Positions 54,926 through 64,000 of a DNA stretch of 64,000 nt are shown piece by piece; the first letter of the stretch is position 1; each line of letters starts with the position of its first letter. Location: positions 57,809 to 121,808 of the forward strand of contig JAFZHY010000004.1 in the NCBI GenBank assembly GCA_017554615.1, given 5' to 3'. A model generated the notes under the pieces. The model worked only from the letters and a program-made list of their open reading frames with translations, had not been told where the DNA came from and did no database searches. A program made the position numbers and the translations under genes. The DNA is from Clostridia bacterium (GTDB taxonomy: Bacteria; Bacillota; Clostridia; UMGS1840; HGM11507).

Positions 54926-55801
54926 TTGACAGAAGGAATTATTATAAAAGGCATTGGCGGGTTTTACTATGTAAAGACACAAGAGAGTGTATATACATGT
55001 AAGGCTAAAGGAAGTTTCAGAAAAAGCAGTATTATTCCCTATGTGGGGGATAAGGTGGAAATAAGAATTGTTGACGAAGATAAAAAAGAAGGTTTCATAG
55101 AAGAAATCAAAGAAAGAAAAAACGCTCTTATCCGTCCGCCTGTCGCAAATATTGACAGAATGATTATAATCTCTGCAGTAGCCGAACCTGAGCCGGATGC
55201 AACATTCATTGATAAAATGATTGCCATATGTGAATTTAATAATATAGAGCCTGTTTTATGCTTTAATAAAATCGATTTGAAAAAGAATGAAGAGTTTATT
55301 GATAACTATAAAAAAATCGGGTATAAGGTTATAAAAACAAGCGCTAAGAATAATATTGGAACAGACGAGGTTAAAGATTTATTAACAGACGGTATAACAT
55401 CTGTCGCAGGGTTTTCAGGGGTTGGGAAATCAAGCCTTTTAAGTTTTGCAGTTAATAAAAAATTAGAAACAGGCGCTGTAAGCGATAAACTCTTAAGAGG
55501 GAAGCACACAACCCGTCATGTTGAACTTTTTGAAATAGAAGAAGGAAAGTTCTTTGCCGATACTCCAGGGTTTTCAGGTCTATTTATTGATATGATAAGG
55601 AAAGAGGAGTTGGCAGACCTTTTTATAGACTTTAAAGAGTATTCCAACTTATGCCAGTTTAAAGACTGTACTCATACAAAGGAAAAAGGATGTGCAGTTA
55701 TTGAGGCAGTAAAAAGAGGAGATATTATAAAGTCAAGGCATGATAATTACATTGAGTTTTATGATAAATTAAAACTGATTAACGATTGGGAGAGAAAATA
55801 A
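54926..55801 (+). CDS. rsgA: Ribosome small-subunit GTPase RsgA
   Basis: 291 aa, TTG start behind GAGGTG. OB fold, then a circularly permuted G domain: FNKIDL before SGVGKSSLLS and DTPGFSGL. The zinc site is CxxxxxC...HxxxxxxC (CQFKDCTHTKEKGC). It checks late 30S assembly. Its stop overlaps the rpe start by 1 base. Confidence 0.96.
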   Translation: MTEGIIIKGIGGFYYVKTQESVYTCKAKGSFRKSSIIPYVGDKVEIRIVDEDKKEGFIEEIKERKNALIRPPVANIDRMIIISAVAEPEPDATFIDKMIAICEFNNIEPVLCFNKIDLKKNEEFIDNYKKIGYKVIKTSAKNNIGTDEVKDLLTDGITSVAGFSGVGKSSLLSFAVNKKLETGAVSDKLLRGKHTTRHVELFEIEEGKFFADTPGFSGLFIDMIRKEELADLFIDFKEYSNLCQFKDCTHTKEKGCAVIEAVKRGDIIKSRHDNYIEFYDKLKLINDWERK

Positions 55802-56433
55802 TGATTAAAATTTCGCCATCTTTACTTGCTGCAGATTTTTCTGATTTGAAAAATGAAATAAAGGATATACAAACAGCAGACTATGTCCACTTAGATATTA
55901 TGGACGGTCAGTTTGTTCCGAATATTTCGTTTGGAGCACCTGTTGTAAAAGCACTAAGGAAACATTCTGATTTAGTATTTGATGTTCATCTTATGATAAA
56001 AAATCCGAATAAATATATAGAAGATTTTGTTAAAGCAGGAGCAGATATTATAACATTCCATGTTGAAGCAGATGATGATGTGGATGAAACTTTGGATAAA
56101 ATAAAAAGTTTCGGTATAAAATGCGGGATAGTATTATCCCCTGATACCGAAGCCGAGGCAGTAATACCATATCTTGATAAAGTTGATATGATTCTTCTTA
56201 TGTCGGTTTATCCAGGTTTTGGAGGGCAGAAATATATGCCCCGCATAGCCGAAAAATTAAAAAAGGTAAAAGAATATATCGGCACAAGAGATATTGACTT
56301 AGAAATTGACGGTGGAATTGGCGAAGCAAATATAGATGAGGTTATTAACGCAGGTGCGAATGTAATAGTAGCGGGAACATCAGTGTTCGGTAAGGAAGAC
56401 AGGGCAAACGCCATAAAAGGTTTAAGAAGATGA
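55801..56433 (+). CDS. rpe: Ribulose-phosphate 3-epimerase
   Basis: 210 aa from ATG 55801 (MIKISPSLLAADFSD). Active-site pieces HLDIMDGQFVPN, VHLMI, SVYPGFGGQ and EIDGGIG. It interconverts ribulose- and xylulose-5-phosphate in the pentose phosphate path. Ends in TGA overlapping the thiN start (ATGA). Confidence 0.96.
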   Translation: MIKISPSLLAADFSDLKNEIKDIQTADYVHLDIMDGQFVPNISFGAPVVKALRKHSDLVFDVHLMIKNPNKYIEDFVKAGADIITFHVEADDDVDETLDKIKSFGIKCGIVLSPDTEAEAVIPYLDKVDMILLMSVYPGFGGQKYMPRIAEKLKKVKEYIGTRDIDLEIDGGIGEANIDEVINAGANVIVAGTSVFGKEDRANAIKGLRR

Positions 56434-57044
56434 TTACATATATTTTTGGTGCATCAGATATTTTAGATTATTCATATCTTAAAAAGTTGGACTTTACAGG
56501 ATGCTTTATTATATGTGCAGACGGTGGAGTAAAACACGCAAAAAGATTAAATCTTGTCCCTGATGTTATAATAGGCGATTTTGATTCCTCTAAAATATTG
56601 GAGTATAAAAATAAAATTGTTTATCCAAAAGAAAAGGATGACACCGATTTGGCTCTTGCGATAAATTATGCATCGGAAAACGGGTTTTGTAAATGTGTGG
56701 GTATCGGTTGTTTAGGTAATAGATTAGACCATACTTTTGCGAATATTTTTCTTATTAAATATGCAGCCGATAAGAATGTCGATTTGGAACTTATTGACGA
56801 TAAAACAAGAGTCTTTCTTGTTTTAGATAAAAAGAAAATAGAAAAAGAAGATTTTAAATATGTTTCTATTTTTTCTGTTTCCCCAAAATGTGAGGGCGTT
56901 ACTTTAAAAGGTTTTAAATATACATTAAATAACCATACCTTATCTTGTGATTATCCTCTTGGGATAAGTAATGTATTATTAGAAAATACAGGAGAAATCA
57001 GTATAAAGAGCGGCGCATTGGTTGTAATGGCAGTGAAGGAGTAA
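56430..57044 (+). CDS. thiN: Thiamine pyrophosphokinase
   Basis: 204 aa. [18 protein letters not shown] and [10 protein letters not shown] are the TPK catalytic motifs; [13 protein letters not shown] follows. It makes thiamine diphosphate from thiamine. The place after rpe is conserved in Firmicutes. Confidence 0.94.
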   Translation: MITYIFGASDILDYSYLKKLDFTGCFIICADGGVKHAKRLNLVPDVIIGDFDSSKILEYKNKIVYPKEKDDTDLALAINYASENGFCKCVGIGCLGNRLDHTFANIFLIKYAADKNVDLELIDDKTRVFLVLDKKKIEKEDFKYVSIFSVSPKCEGVTLKGFKYTLNNHTLSCDYPLGISNVLLENTGEISIKSGALVVMAVKE

Positions 57045-57048
57045 AATA

Positions 57049-57867
57049 ATGAATATTATCGAATTATTAAAAGTATTACTTATAGGTATAGTTGAGGGGA
57101 TAACCGAGTGGCTTCCTATATCGAGTACAGGGCATATGATACTTGTTGACGAATTTATAAAATTAAGTGTATCGGAGGAATTTAAAGAACTGTTCTTTGT
57201 TGTTATCCAGTTGGGAGCAATTCTTGCAGTTGTATTTTTATACATTAAAAAACTTTTCCCTGTAAAAAAAGAAAATGGGAAAATTATTATGAATAATAAT
57301 ACAATAGTTTTATGGTTTAAAATAATTGTTTCATGTATCCCTGCTGCGATTATCGGTCTTTTATTTGATGAAAAAATAGACCAGATTTTTTATAATTCAT
57401 ATGTTGTATCACTGATGCTTATTATCTATGGTGTGTTATTTATTCTTATCGAAAAAAAGAATAGAAATATTACAACCGTAAGCCTTGATAATTTAAGTTA
57501 TAAAACTGCATTTTGCATAGGTCTTTTTCAGGTGTTATCCTTAATACCTGGAACTTCAAGGTCAGGTGCAACAATTCTTGGCGCAATACTTCTGGGAACA
57601 TCAAGAGAGGTTGCTGCTGAGTTTACCTTTTTCCTTGCAATTCCTGTAATGCTCGGTGCAAGTTTACTTAAAATTTTAAAATTCGGCTTTGTGTTTTCTT
57701 CTATGGAAATAACAATACTTATCACAGGCCTTGTAATAGCGTTTGTAACATCTGTTATTGCAATTAAATTTTTGGTAAGTTATATAAAGAAGAATGACTT
57801 TAATGCTTTTGGCTGGTACAGAATAATTCTTGGAATGATTGTTCTTCTTTTCTTTATGATAAGATAA
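57049..57867 (+). CDS. uppP: Undecaprenyl-diphosphatase UppP (BacA)
   Basis: 272 aa, about eight helices. Catalytic segments [15 protein letters not shown] and [10 protein letters not shown] are intact. It recycles the lipid carrier for cell-wall synthesis and can give bacitracin tolerance. Starts 4 bases after thiN. Confidence 0.96.
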   Translation: MNIIELLKVLLIGIVEGITEWLPISSTGHMILVDEFIKLSVSEEFKELFFVVIQLGAILAVVFLYIKKLFPVKKENGKIIMNNNTIVLWFKIIVSCIPAAIIGLLFDEKIDQIFYNSYVVSLMLIIYGVLFILIEKKNRNITTVSLDNLSYKTAFCIGLFQVLSLIPGTSRSGATILGAILLGTSREVAAEFTFFLAIPVMLGASLLKILKFGFVFSSMEITILITGLVIAFVTSVIAIKFLVSYIKKNDFNAFGWYRIILGMIVLLFFMIR

Positions 57868-57965
57868 TTATTTTAAAAATTTTAATAAAAACTCTTGAAA
57901 AATAAAAATAATAATGATATAATATACAAAAAAATTCATAATTATTAATCTTGGAGGGGTTAAAA

Positions 57966-58703
57966 ATGAAAAAACTAATCACATTATTACTTGCAGTTAT
58001 GATGATCATAACATTATTTGCAGGTTGCACAACAGGTAAAGACGACACAGTATTAACAATGGCAACAAGTGCAGACTTTGAACCATATGAATATTATGAA
58101 AACGACGAAATCGTTGGTATTGATATTGATATTATGAATGCAGTTTGCGAAAAAATCGGTATGACTCTTAAACCTGAAGATATGAGTTTTGACTCAGTTA
58201 TCGGTGCTACACAGACAGGTAAAACTGATATTGCTATGAGTGGTATCACAATCACAGAAGACAGAAAGAATATGATTAACTTCACAATTCCTTATACTTC
58301 AACAACTCAGTCAATCATCGTAGCAAAAGACGGTGCAATTGCTAAAAAAACTGACTTAGAAGGCAAAAAAATCGGTGTTCAGATTAACACAACAGGTGAT
58401 ACACAGGTTACAGAAGAATTCGGCGATGCTGCTGTAGAACGTTTCCAGAACGGTGCTCTTGCAGTAGAAAGCCTTAAAAACAATAAAATTGACTGCGTAG
58501 TTATCGACGGTGAAGTTGCAAAAGCACTTGTAAATGCAAATGAAGGATTAGAAATTATTGCTGACGCATACTCAATCGAAGAATATGCTATCGCTATTGC
58601 AAAAGAAAATACAGAACTTCTTGAAAAAATCAACGGTGCTTTAGAAGAACTTCTAAAAGACGGCACAATTGATGGAATTATAAAAAAATATATTAAAGAA
58701 TAA
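57966..58703 (+). CDS. Amino-acid ABC transporter substrate-binding lipoprotein
   Basis: 245 aa from ATG 57966 behind GGAGGGG. Lipoprotein signal with lipobox LFAGC (Cys about 22), then a family-3 binding fold (VGIDIDIMNAVCEKIG, DIAMSGITITEDR). It captures a polar amino acid outside the membrane. Forms an operon with permease and ATPase. Confidence 0.92.
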   Translation: MKKLITLLLAVMMIITLFAGCTTGKDDTVLTMATSADFEPYEYYENDEIVGIDIDIMNAVCEKIGMTLKPEDMSFDSVIGATQTGKTDIAMSGITITEDRKNMINFTIPYTSTTQSIIVAKDGAIAKKTDLEGKKIGVQINTTGDTQVTEEFGDAAVERFQNGALAVESLKNNKIDCVVIDGEVAKALVNANEGLEIIADAYSIEEYAIAIAKENTELLEKINGALEELLKDGTIDGIIKKYIKE

Positions 58704-58732
58704 TCTTTTGATATAAAATTAATTATCAAACG

Positions 58733-58767
58733 TGTAAAGAGGCGGGTTTGAATCTGCCTCTTTTACA
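58733..58767 (+). promoter_or_regulatory. Intercistronic hairpin after the binding-protein gene
   Basis: TGTAAAGAGGC pairs with GCCTCTTTTACA (one bulge), without a T run. Such hairpins often stabilise the upstream binding-protein mRNA or lower expression of the genes behind. Confidence 0.65.
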
Positions 58768-58805
58768 ATGCATATTAAAATTAATGTTGAAAGGAATTTA
58801 CTAAG

Positions 58806-59519
58806 ATGACATTTAAGGAAAGGTTTTTTCTTAATTTTATAAAAGATTCGCGTTGGCATTATCTTACAGATGGTCTTATAGTAACTCTTGAGGTTACATT
58901 CTTTGCAGTACTTATTGGTATTTTAATTGGTGTCATAGTTGCAGCCATACGTTCAACACACGATAAGATTATAGAACGCGTAAGGTCAAAATTCGGAAAA
59001 CTTATTCTTAAGTTTTTTAATACAATTGCCAACATTTATCTTACAGTAATAAGAGGTACTCCTGTTACTGTTCAACTTATGATAGCGTATTACATAATAT
59101 TTGTTGCATCTAACAATAAAGTTCTTGTTGCTGTACTTGCATTTGGTATTAACTCAGGTGCTTATGTTGCAGAAATAGTACGTTCAGGTATTATGAGTAT
59201 TGACGAAGGACAAACAGAAGCCGGAAGAAGCCTTGGATTCAATTATGTGCAGACAATGTTTTACATTGTGCTTCCACAGGCATTTAAAAATGTGCTTCCT
59301 GCTCTTGCCAACGAATTTATCGTATTACTTAAAGAAACATCAGTCAGCGGTTACGTTGCGCTTCAGGATCTTACCCGTGGTGGAGATATTATCCGTGGCA
59401 GAACATACGATGCATTTTTCCCATTGCTTGCAGTAGCAGGTATTTATCTTGTTATGGTAATAGGCTTTACTAAACTTGTATCCCTTCTTGAAAGGAGACT
59501 TCGTAAGAGTGAACGATAA
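58806..59519 (+). CDS. Amino-acid ABC transporter permease (HisM/GlnP type)
   Basis: 237 aa, about five helices. Family signature [22 protein letters not shown] with the EAA loop. N-terminal [16 protein letters not shown] is typical. Forms a homodimeric channel with the ATPase encoded in the overlapping next gene. Confidence 0.94.
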   Translation: MTFKERFFLNFIKDSRWHYLTDGLIVTLEVTFFAVLIGILIGVIVAAIRSTHDKIIERVRSKFGKLILKFFNTIANIYLTVIRGTPVTVQLMIAYYIIFVASNNKVLVAVLAFGINSGAYVAEIVRSGIMSIDEGQTEAGRSLGFNYVQTMFYIVLPQAFKNVLPALANEFIVLLKETSVSGYVALQDLTRGGDIIRGRTYDAFFPLLAVAGIYLVMVIGFTKLVSLLERRLRKSER

Positions 59520-60255
59520 TAATATAATTATAAAAACCGAGAATCTTTGTAAATTCTACAAAGGTGAAGATATCAAAGCACTTTATAATGTAAGTGCTGA
59601 AATTAAAGAAGGCGAAGTAGTTGTTGTAATCGGCCCATCAGGTTCAGGGAAATCAACTTTTCTTCGTTCACTTAACTTGCTTGAAGAACCTACTTCGGGA
59701 AAAATCATATTTGACGGAAATGAAATAACTGACCCTGAGGTAGATATAAATCTTCACCGTCAGAAAATGGGAATGGTTTTTCAGCATTTTAATTTATTCC
59801 CTCATATGACAGTTCTTAAGAATATGACAATTGCTCCTATGAAACTTCTTAAATTATCTAAAAAAGAAGCAGAAGAAAGAGCAATAGAACTTCTTAATAA
59901 AGTTGGTTTAGCAGACAGGAAAGACTCTTATCCTGCTCAACTTTCAGGTGGCCAGAAACAAAGGGTTGCCATTGTAAGAGCATTATGTATGAATCCTGAA
60001 GTAATGCTTTTTGATGAGCCAACAAGTGCATTGGACCCTGAAATGGTAGGAGAAGTTTTAGAGGTTATGAAAAATCTTGCCAAAGAGGGAATGACAATGG
60101 TTGTTGTAACTCACGAAATGGGCTTTGCAAAAGAAGTTGCCTCCCGTGTGATTTTCTTTGATGAAGGTCAGATAATAGAAGAGGGCGACCCGAACACTAT
60201 TTTTGATAATCCTAAAACACAAAGAATGCAGAACTTCCTAAAAAAAGTTTTATAA
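59509..60255 (+). CDS. Amino-acid ABC transporter ATPase (GlnQ type)
   Basis: 248 aa from GTG 59509, overlapping the permease by 11 bases; SD AAGGAGA. Walker [22 protein letters not shown], signature [10 protein letters not shown] and Walker [15 protein letters not shown]. It powers uptake of a polar amino acid. Confidence 0.94.
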   Translation: MNDNNIIIKTENLCKFYKGEDIKALYNVSAEIKEGEVVVVIGPSGSGKSTFLRSLNLLEEPTSGKIIFDGNEITDPEVDINLHRQKMGMVFQHFNLFPHMTVLKNMTIAPMKLLKLSKKEAEERAIELLNKVGLADRKDSYPAQLSGGQKQRVAIVRALCMNPEVMLFDEPTSALDPEMVGEVLEVMKNLAKEGMTMVVVTHEMGFAKEVASRVIFFDEGQIIEEGDPNTIFDNPKTQRMQNFLKKVL

Positions 60256-60263
60256 TGAATTTT

Positions 60264-60299
60264 AAAAATACTTCAATTTATTAAAATTGAAGTATTTTT
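60264..60299 (+). terminator. Terminator of the amino-acid transporter operon
   Basis: AAAAATACTTCAATTT pairs with AAATTGAAGTATTTTT, then T run. Confidence 0.9.
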
Positions 60300-60347
60300 T
60301 AGTTTAACAGTGTAAAAAATAATAATAAATTTTTTAAGGAGTTTATT

Positions 60348-61322
60348 ATGTGTACTGCATTATCTTATAAAACCAATTTTCATTATTTCGGAAGAAATCT
60401 TGACTATGAGCATTCATTTGGAGAAAAAGTAATAATCACGCCGAGAAATTATCCTATAAGTTTTAAATGTATGGATAAACTTAACTTTCATTATGCATTT
60501 ATCGGCATAGGTATAGTAGAAGATAATTTCCCTTTGTATTTTGATTTAACCAATGAAAAAGGGCTTTCTGTTGCAGGGCTTAATTTCCCGAATAATGCAT
60601 ATTATAGCGACTATTGTGATCAAAAAATAAATTTAGCACCGTATGAAATGCCTCTTTATATATTAAGTAAATGCTCTGATGTGTATGAAGCAAATAACTT
60701 ATTAAGAGATATAAACCTTATTAAAAAGCCTTTTAATATGAAACATTGTCTGACGCCTCTACACTTTATCTTTTCTGATAAAAATAAATCAATAGTGTAT
60801 GAAACCACAAAAGAGGGCAACTTTGTTTATGAAAACGAATTAGGTGTCTTAACCAATAACCCTACCTTTAATATGCAAAAAGAAAATCTTGTAAATTATC
60901 TTAACCTATCCCCTAAAGAGCCTGTAAATTTGTTTTCAGATAAAATAGACCTTGTTCCCTCAAGCAGAGGTATGGGAGCGATAGGTCTTCCTGGCGATTT
61001 ATCCTCATCTTCAAGATTTGTAAGGGCAGCATTTACAAAACTTAATTCGCCTGTAACATTAAGCGACGAAGAGGGTATAACACAATTTTTCCATATTTTA
61101 AATTCAGTGTATCAGACAAAAGGCTCTGTATGCCTTTCTGATAACCTGTATGAAAATACAATCTATTCTTCCTGTTGTAATACCGATGAGGGTATATACT
61201 ATTATACAACCTATAATAATTCAAGAATAACACGAATAGATATGTATAAGGAAAATCTTGAAGGGGATAATCTTATAACTTATAATATGATAAATCATCA
61301 GGATATCTTATGTGGAAATTGA
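60348..61322 (+). CDS. Choloylglycine hydrolase-family (bile salt hydrolase/penicillin V acylase-like) amidase
   Basis: 324 aa, normal for the family. Cys2 is the N-terminal nucleophile once Met is removed. Other expected residues: Arg and Asp in GRNLDYE, Asn in VAGLNFPNNA, Asn in VLTNNPTF and Arg in SSRFVRAAF. No signal peptide, so cytoplasmic. It could deconjugate bile salts (taurine/glycine amides) or cleave other linear amides; sequence alone does not separate these. Its end overlaps the convergent P-loop gene by 15 bases. Confidence 0.88.
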   Translation: MCTALSYKTNFHYFGRNLDYEHSFGEKVIITPRNYPISFKCMDKLNFHYAFIGIGIVEDNFPLYFDLTNEKGLSVAGLNFPNNAYYSDYCDQKINLAPYEMPLYILSKCSDVYEANNLLRDINLIKKPFNMKHCLTPLHFIFSDKNKSIVYETTKEGNFVYENELGVLTNNPTFNMQKENLVNYLNLSPKEPVNLFSDKIDLVPSSRGMGAIGLPGDLSSSSRFVRAAFTKLNSPVTLSDEEGITQFFHILNSVYQTKGSVCLSDNLYENTIYSSCCNTDEGIYYYTTYNNSRITRIDMYKENLEGDNLITYNMINHQDILCGN

Positions 61323-62372
61323 TTTTAATAACTCTCTGTTAAATGAATTCAACTTATCGTAATTCATTGCCTTTTTATAATATTCTTCAAGTAAATCATG
61401 AAGAATTTTTGCCTTTCTTATATTATTAACTGAATAGTTTATCAATGTATCAATTAAGCCCCTGTCCGATTCAAGTGTTTGTGTGTCAACAGAGGATAAA
61501 TTGTATAAATATTCTGTGTTAATATTAATACCGTTTGAATAATTATGATATTTATTAGAAGTTACAATTGAAGTGTCAAGTTCAGGGATAATAATATGTT
61601 CAACCTTTAAATCAGGAAACATCGGGCAATAAAAAGTCTTAATAGAAAATTGGTCTAAAATAAGCCTTGTTCTTAAATTTTTGAGTATTTTATAACTTAA
61701 ATCGCCGATTTCAGAATTTATAATATAAATGTATTTTGTTTTGATTGATTCATTTAAAAAATTAACCAGTCCGTTAGGCGTTACAGCAGATAAGAACAGT
61801 TTTTGCTCATTATAGCCTTTTCCAGTCCTGCTGTTTGTTATTTTGTTGTATAAGTTTTTGGTTAAATCAAAGAATTTAACTTTATCTAAGACTTTCTCAT
61901 ATTGAAAGTTTAAGTTATTATATATCTCTTTAACTGCCCTAAGATAACTATAAGAAGTTTTAAAAGTATCGCTTATCCTGTCTGATAAATCAATTATTTC
62001 ATTTTTATATGGTTTTAATTTATCATAATCAAGGTAATCTGCAAGGTTAATAAGTTCGTAGAGTACACCTGGATAAACAGGGTCAATAATATGCGGACTT
62101 GTTCCGTCAACAAATAAATATTCCCTGTCCTTTATGTATACTCCGTCTAAAGAACGAGGGTCGGAAGAGCAGTGATAGTAATAAACAACGCTGTTATTCT
62201 TTTCAAATAAACTGCCTATTTCTTTCATAAGCGTAGATTTTCCTACACCTGGTCCGCCCTTTATTGTATAGATTTTTTTTAATGTATTTTTATTTGTTAT
62301 CTCGGAGTAATAACTGAAAAAACCGTTTGCAGTATTTCCTCCTGGGAAGAAACGGTATGTTGAATTATTCAT
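61308..62372 (-). CDS. P-loop ATPase of unknown role (PRK06851-like)
   Basis: 354 aa from ATG 62372 behind GAGGTG. Walker A in IKGGPGVGKSTLMKEIG at about 40-55. Then YYHCSSDPRSLDGVYI and a conserved VDGTSPHIIDP. The family is found in spore-forming Firmicutes with no known function. A second P-loop seen in some relatives is not obvious (about 205-215, LSAVTPNG). Confidence 0.75.
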   Translation of the reverse strand: MNNSTYRFFPGGNTANGFFSYYSEITNKNTLKKIYTIKGGPGVGKSTLMKEIGSLFEKNNSVVYYYHCSSDPRSLDGVYIKDREYLFVDGTSPHIIDPVYPGVLYELINLADYLDYDKLKPYKNEIIDLSDRISDTFKTSYSYLRAVKEIYNNLNFQYEKVLDKVKFFDLTKNLYNKITNSRTGKGYNEQKLFLSAVTPNGLVNFLNESIKTKYIYIINSEIGDLSYKILKNLRTRLILDQFSIKTFYCPMFPDLKVEHIIIPELDTSIVTSNKYHNYSNGININTEYLYNLSSVDTQTLESDRGLIDTLINYSVNNIRKAKILHDLLEEYYKKAMNYDKLNSFNRELLKSIST

Positions 62373-62488
62373 ATTTTTCACCTCATAATTAGTTTATGCA
62401 TCAGAAAGAGATGAATATATTATTTTTCCAAAAAATATTTGAAAATATTTAAAATTATGTTATAATTAAAAAAAGGAGTGTATTTATT

Positions 62489-62815
62489 ATGGCAAGTGAA
62501 AAAACAATAAAAATAACTAAAGCAAATTTTAATGAGTATATGAATTCAGATTTACCAGTTTTAATTGATTTCTGGGCTTCGTGGTGCGGTCCTTGCAGAA
62601 TGCTTGGCCCTGTAATTGACGAAGTGGCAAATAATTACGATGGTAAACTTATCGTTGGAAAAGTTAATGTGGACGAAGAGCCTGAACTTGCATCTGAATT
62701 TAAAATTATGACTATTCCGACTGTTTTTATTTTAAAGAATAAAAATGTTGTTGCAAAATTAAACGGTGCAGTTCCTTATGAAAAAATGGAAGATTTTATT
62801 GATAGCAATATTTAA
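62489..62815 (+). CDS. trxA: Thioredoxin
   Basis: 108 aa with active site WCGPC (FWASWCGPCRMLGP) and the cis-Pro in MTIPTVF. General disulfide reductant. SD AAGGAG. Alone, 28 bases before smpB. Confidence 0.95.
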   Translation: MASEKTIKITKANFNEYMNSDLPVLIDFWASWCGPCRMLGPVIDEVANNYDGKLIVGKVNVDEEPELASEFKIMTIPTVFILKNKNVVAKLNGAVPYEKMEDFIDSNI

Positions 62816-62843
62816 TTTTTTATGTTAGAATTGGAGTAGCAAA

Positions 62844-63293
62844 ATGGCAGTTAAAAGTATCTCTAAAAACAAAAAAGCATGGCATGAATATTTTATAATA
62901 GAAGAGTTTGAAGCAGGGATAGAACTTGTCGGAACTGAGGTTAAATCTATAAGAAAAGGCTCTGTCAATCTTAAAGATTCCTATGTCGATGTAAAAAACG
63001 GCGAGGCTTTTATTATTGGTATGCATGTAAGCCCATATGAAAACGGAAATATTTTTAACCGTGATCCACTAAGAGTGAGAAAACTTTTGCTTCATAAAAA
63101 AGAAATTTTTAAACTGATGGGCAAATTAACGGAGGACGGCTTAACAGTTGTTCCTCTTGAAATTTACCTTTCAGATAAATGGGTTAAATTAAAAATTGCA
63201 CTTGCAAAAGGTAAAAAACTGTATGATAAAAGAGATGCAGATGCTGAGAGAAGTGCAAAGCGAAATATGGAAAGAGCCCTTAAAAACTACTGA
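62844..63293 (+). CDS. smpB: SsrA-binding protein SmpB
   Basis: 149 aa. NKKAWHEYFI, GIELVGTEVKSIRKGSVNL and the C-terminal KKLYDKRDADAERSAKR tail that enters the mRNA channel. It brings tmRNA to stalled ribosomes. Stop TGA is 8 bases before ssrA. Confidence 0.97.
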   Translation: MAVKSISKNKKAWHEYFIIEEFEAGIELVGTEVKSIRKGSVNLKDSYVDVKNGEAFIIGMHVSPYENGNIFNRDPLRVRKLLLHKKEIFKLMGKLTEDGLTVVPLEIYLSDKWVKLKIALAKGKKLYDKRDADAERSAKRNMERALKNY

Positions 63294-63301
63294 TATATTA
63301 T

Positions 63302-63643
63302 GGGGATGTATCGGTTTCGACGGGGGTTTTGAAGTACGGGTAGCGAGTAGTTTTGAGCATAACTTAAAAAGCTTAAATTTTTAAATATAAAAGCTAATAA
63401 CGAATTAGTTGCTGCCTAATTAAGGCAGTCGTCTTACCTGTGAGTACCACGGCACAGGATAGGGCGTCAATTAGTGGTGAACGTGAGTATGCAATGCTTT
63501 GAGCATACCATGAATAATTAAGCAACCGAACTGTATATGTTTTCTTGTGGACTGTGCAGTAAGGATCTGACCACAAGATACACTCGTAGAAGCCTTTATG
63601 AATGAACTTTCGGACAGGAGTTCGACTCTCCTCATCTCCACCA
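63302..63643 (+). ncRNA. ssrA: tmRNA (ssrA)
   Basis: 342 nt. 5' GGGGATG pairs with 3' CATCTCC before ACCA; GTATCGGTTTCGACGGGGG and GGACAGGAGTTCGACTCTCC are the tRNA-like ends. The tag frame ends GCTAATAACGAATTAGTTGC then TGCC-TAA, giving ANNELVAA if the resume codon is GCT; an earlier resume codon (NIK before it) is possible. The tag ends VAA, a good ClpXP signal. Directly after smpB. Confidence 0.95.
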
Positions 63644-63644
63644 G

Positions 63645-63683
63645 AAAAAAGCATCAATCTTGATACAAGATTGATGCTTTTTT
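63645..63683 (+). terminator. ssrA terminator
   Basis: AAAAAAGCATCAATCTT pairs with its complement before the T run, 1 base after the tmRNA CCA. Confidence 0.9.
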
Positions 63684-63850
63684 CAACTAAATCCGTCTGT
63701 CGACGGGATAAATCCACTTCGTGGATGAAATCTGCTTCGCAGATAAAATCGCCTTCGGCGAATAAAGACGGATTTAATTTCATTAAAGCAGTAATGCTTT
63801 GATTTCATCCAAACTTGTTTGGATTTCATCGTGCAAAGCACGATTTCATT
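63684..63850. repeat. Multi-hairpin repeat element, copy B
   Basis: 167 bp, inverted relative to copy A (29851-30021). Left end CAACTAAATCCGTCT, then palindromes CCACTTCGTGG, TCTGCTTCGCAGA, CGCCTTCGGCG, AAAGCAGTAATGCTTT, CCAAACTTGTTTGG and CGTGCAAAGCACG, each joined by GATTTCAT or ATGAAATC-like spacers. Right 50 bases match copy A at 47 positions. Frames seen across it are chance readings. Confidence 0.85.
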
Positions 63851-63917
63851 ATACTTATAATTTCTTTTCTTAAGTAGAGTTTTTTAACAACCAAAACACC
63901 AACTCATTCTTTTATTT

Positions 63918-63946
63918 TTGACTTTTTAAAAGTTTTATTGTATAAT
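63918..63946 (+). promoter_or_regulatory. Sigma-A promoter of the gene at the right edge
   Basis: TTGACT (63918-63923) and TATAAT (63941-63946), spacer 17. Confidence 0.8.
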
Positions 63947-63986
63947 AAATTTAAAATAACATATGAAGTAGAGAGGAGTGTTTAAA

Positions 63987-64000
63987 ATGTCAAATATCTG
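63987..64000 (+). CDS. Start of a truncated gene
   Basis: ATG 63987 (MSNI...) behind GAGAGGAGTG and a good promoter. Only four codons are in the window, so no product can be named. Confidence 0.6.

Noticed and set aside
63394..63802. Frames of 129 aa (minus) and 66 aa (plus) over ssrA and the repeat
   Set aside because: They lie inside tmRNA and palindromic repeats.
1..64000. Antiphage, toxin-antitoxin or secondary-metabolite cluster
   Set aside because: I looked for such sets, including around the tRNA-Lys element, and found no nuclease, toxin, NRPS/PKS or bacteriocin-type genes.

Overview
The window is AT-rich DNA, densely coding on both strands, from a low-GC endospore-forming Clostridia-type Firmicute. 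Evidence for this: SpoIID and SpoIIQ-like sporulation proteins, an AbrB/SpoVT-type regulator, the L21-Prp-L27-Obg cluster with a Prp-cleaved L27 extension, PrkC/PrpC, and frequent TTG and GTG starts behind strong Shine-Dalgarno (SD) sites. A rubredoxin/flavodiiron pair points to an anaerobe, and a bile-salt-hydrolase-type enzyme points to life in a gut. I cannot name the species.

Layout. 1-6079 (minus): secA, prfB, prfA and a Sua5 gene fused in frame to a YwlE-type phosphatase. 6283-12663: AbrB-like regulator, lnt overlapping an MsbA-like ABC exporter, a structured repeat region, then obgE-rpmA-prp-rplU with a leader. 12746-14840: citrate synthase and TcdA. 14882-15300: old tRNA-end scar and palindromic repeats. 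15301-19853: a 4.5-kb integrative element in tRNA-Lys carrying integrase, repressor, small DNA-binding proteins, and about 770 bp of strongly folded sequence without a credible gene. 19807-19965: tRNA-Lys and tRNA-Thr. 20056-28000: triple-HTH regulator with operators and a divergent small gene, fprA and rubredoxin, prmC and DUF1385, an ABC-F protein, and a second citrate synthase. 28076-30131: spoIID, spoIIQ, a multi-hairpin repeat and tRNA-Gly. 30266-37811: RluA-type synthase, lon, engB, hisS, aspS. 37846-42755: Gld-like ABC system and a COG2426 membrane protein. 42850-47571: metK, a two-component system, HtrA. 47616-50997 (minus): ECF sigma/anti-sigma pair, radA, DUF624 protein. 51148-57867: rlmN-prpC-prkC-rsgA-rpe-thiN-uppP. 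57966-60255: amino-acid ABC transporter. 60348-64000: CGH-family hydrolase, P-loop ATPase, trxA, smpB-ssrA, a second multi-hairpin repeat, and the first bases of another gene.

How the genes fit together. Most are housekeeping: translation termination and rescue (prfA, prfB, prmC, smpB, ssrA), ribosome assembly (obgE, engB, rsgA, rpmA, rplU, prp), t6A/ct6A tRNA modification (Sua5, TcdA), secretion and quality control (secA, lon, htrA), and Ser/Thr kinase signalling. The most unusual content is non-coding or architectural: a prfB frameshift site with UAA where UGA is usual, the Sua5-phosphatase fusion, the folded region in the tRNA-Lys element, and two near-identical multi-hairpin repeats abutting terminators of RNA genes.
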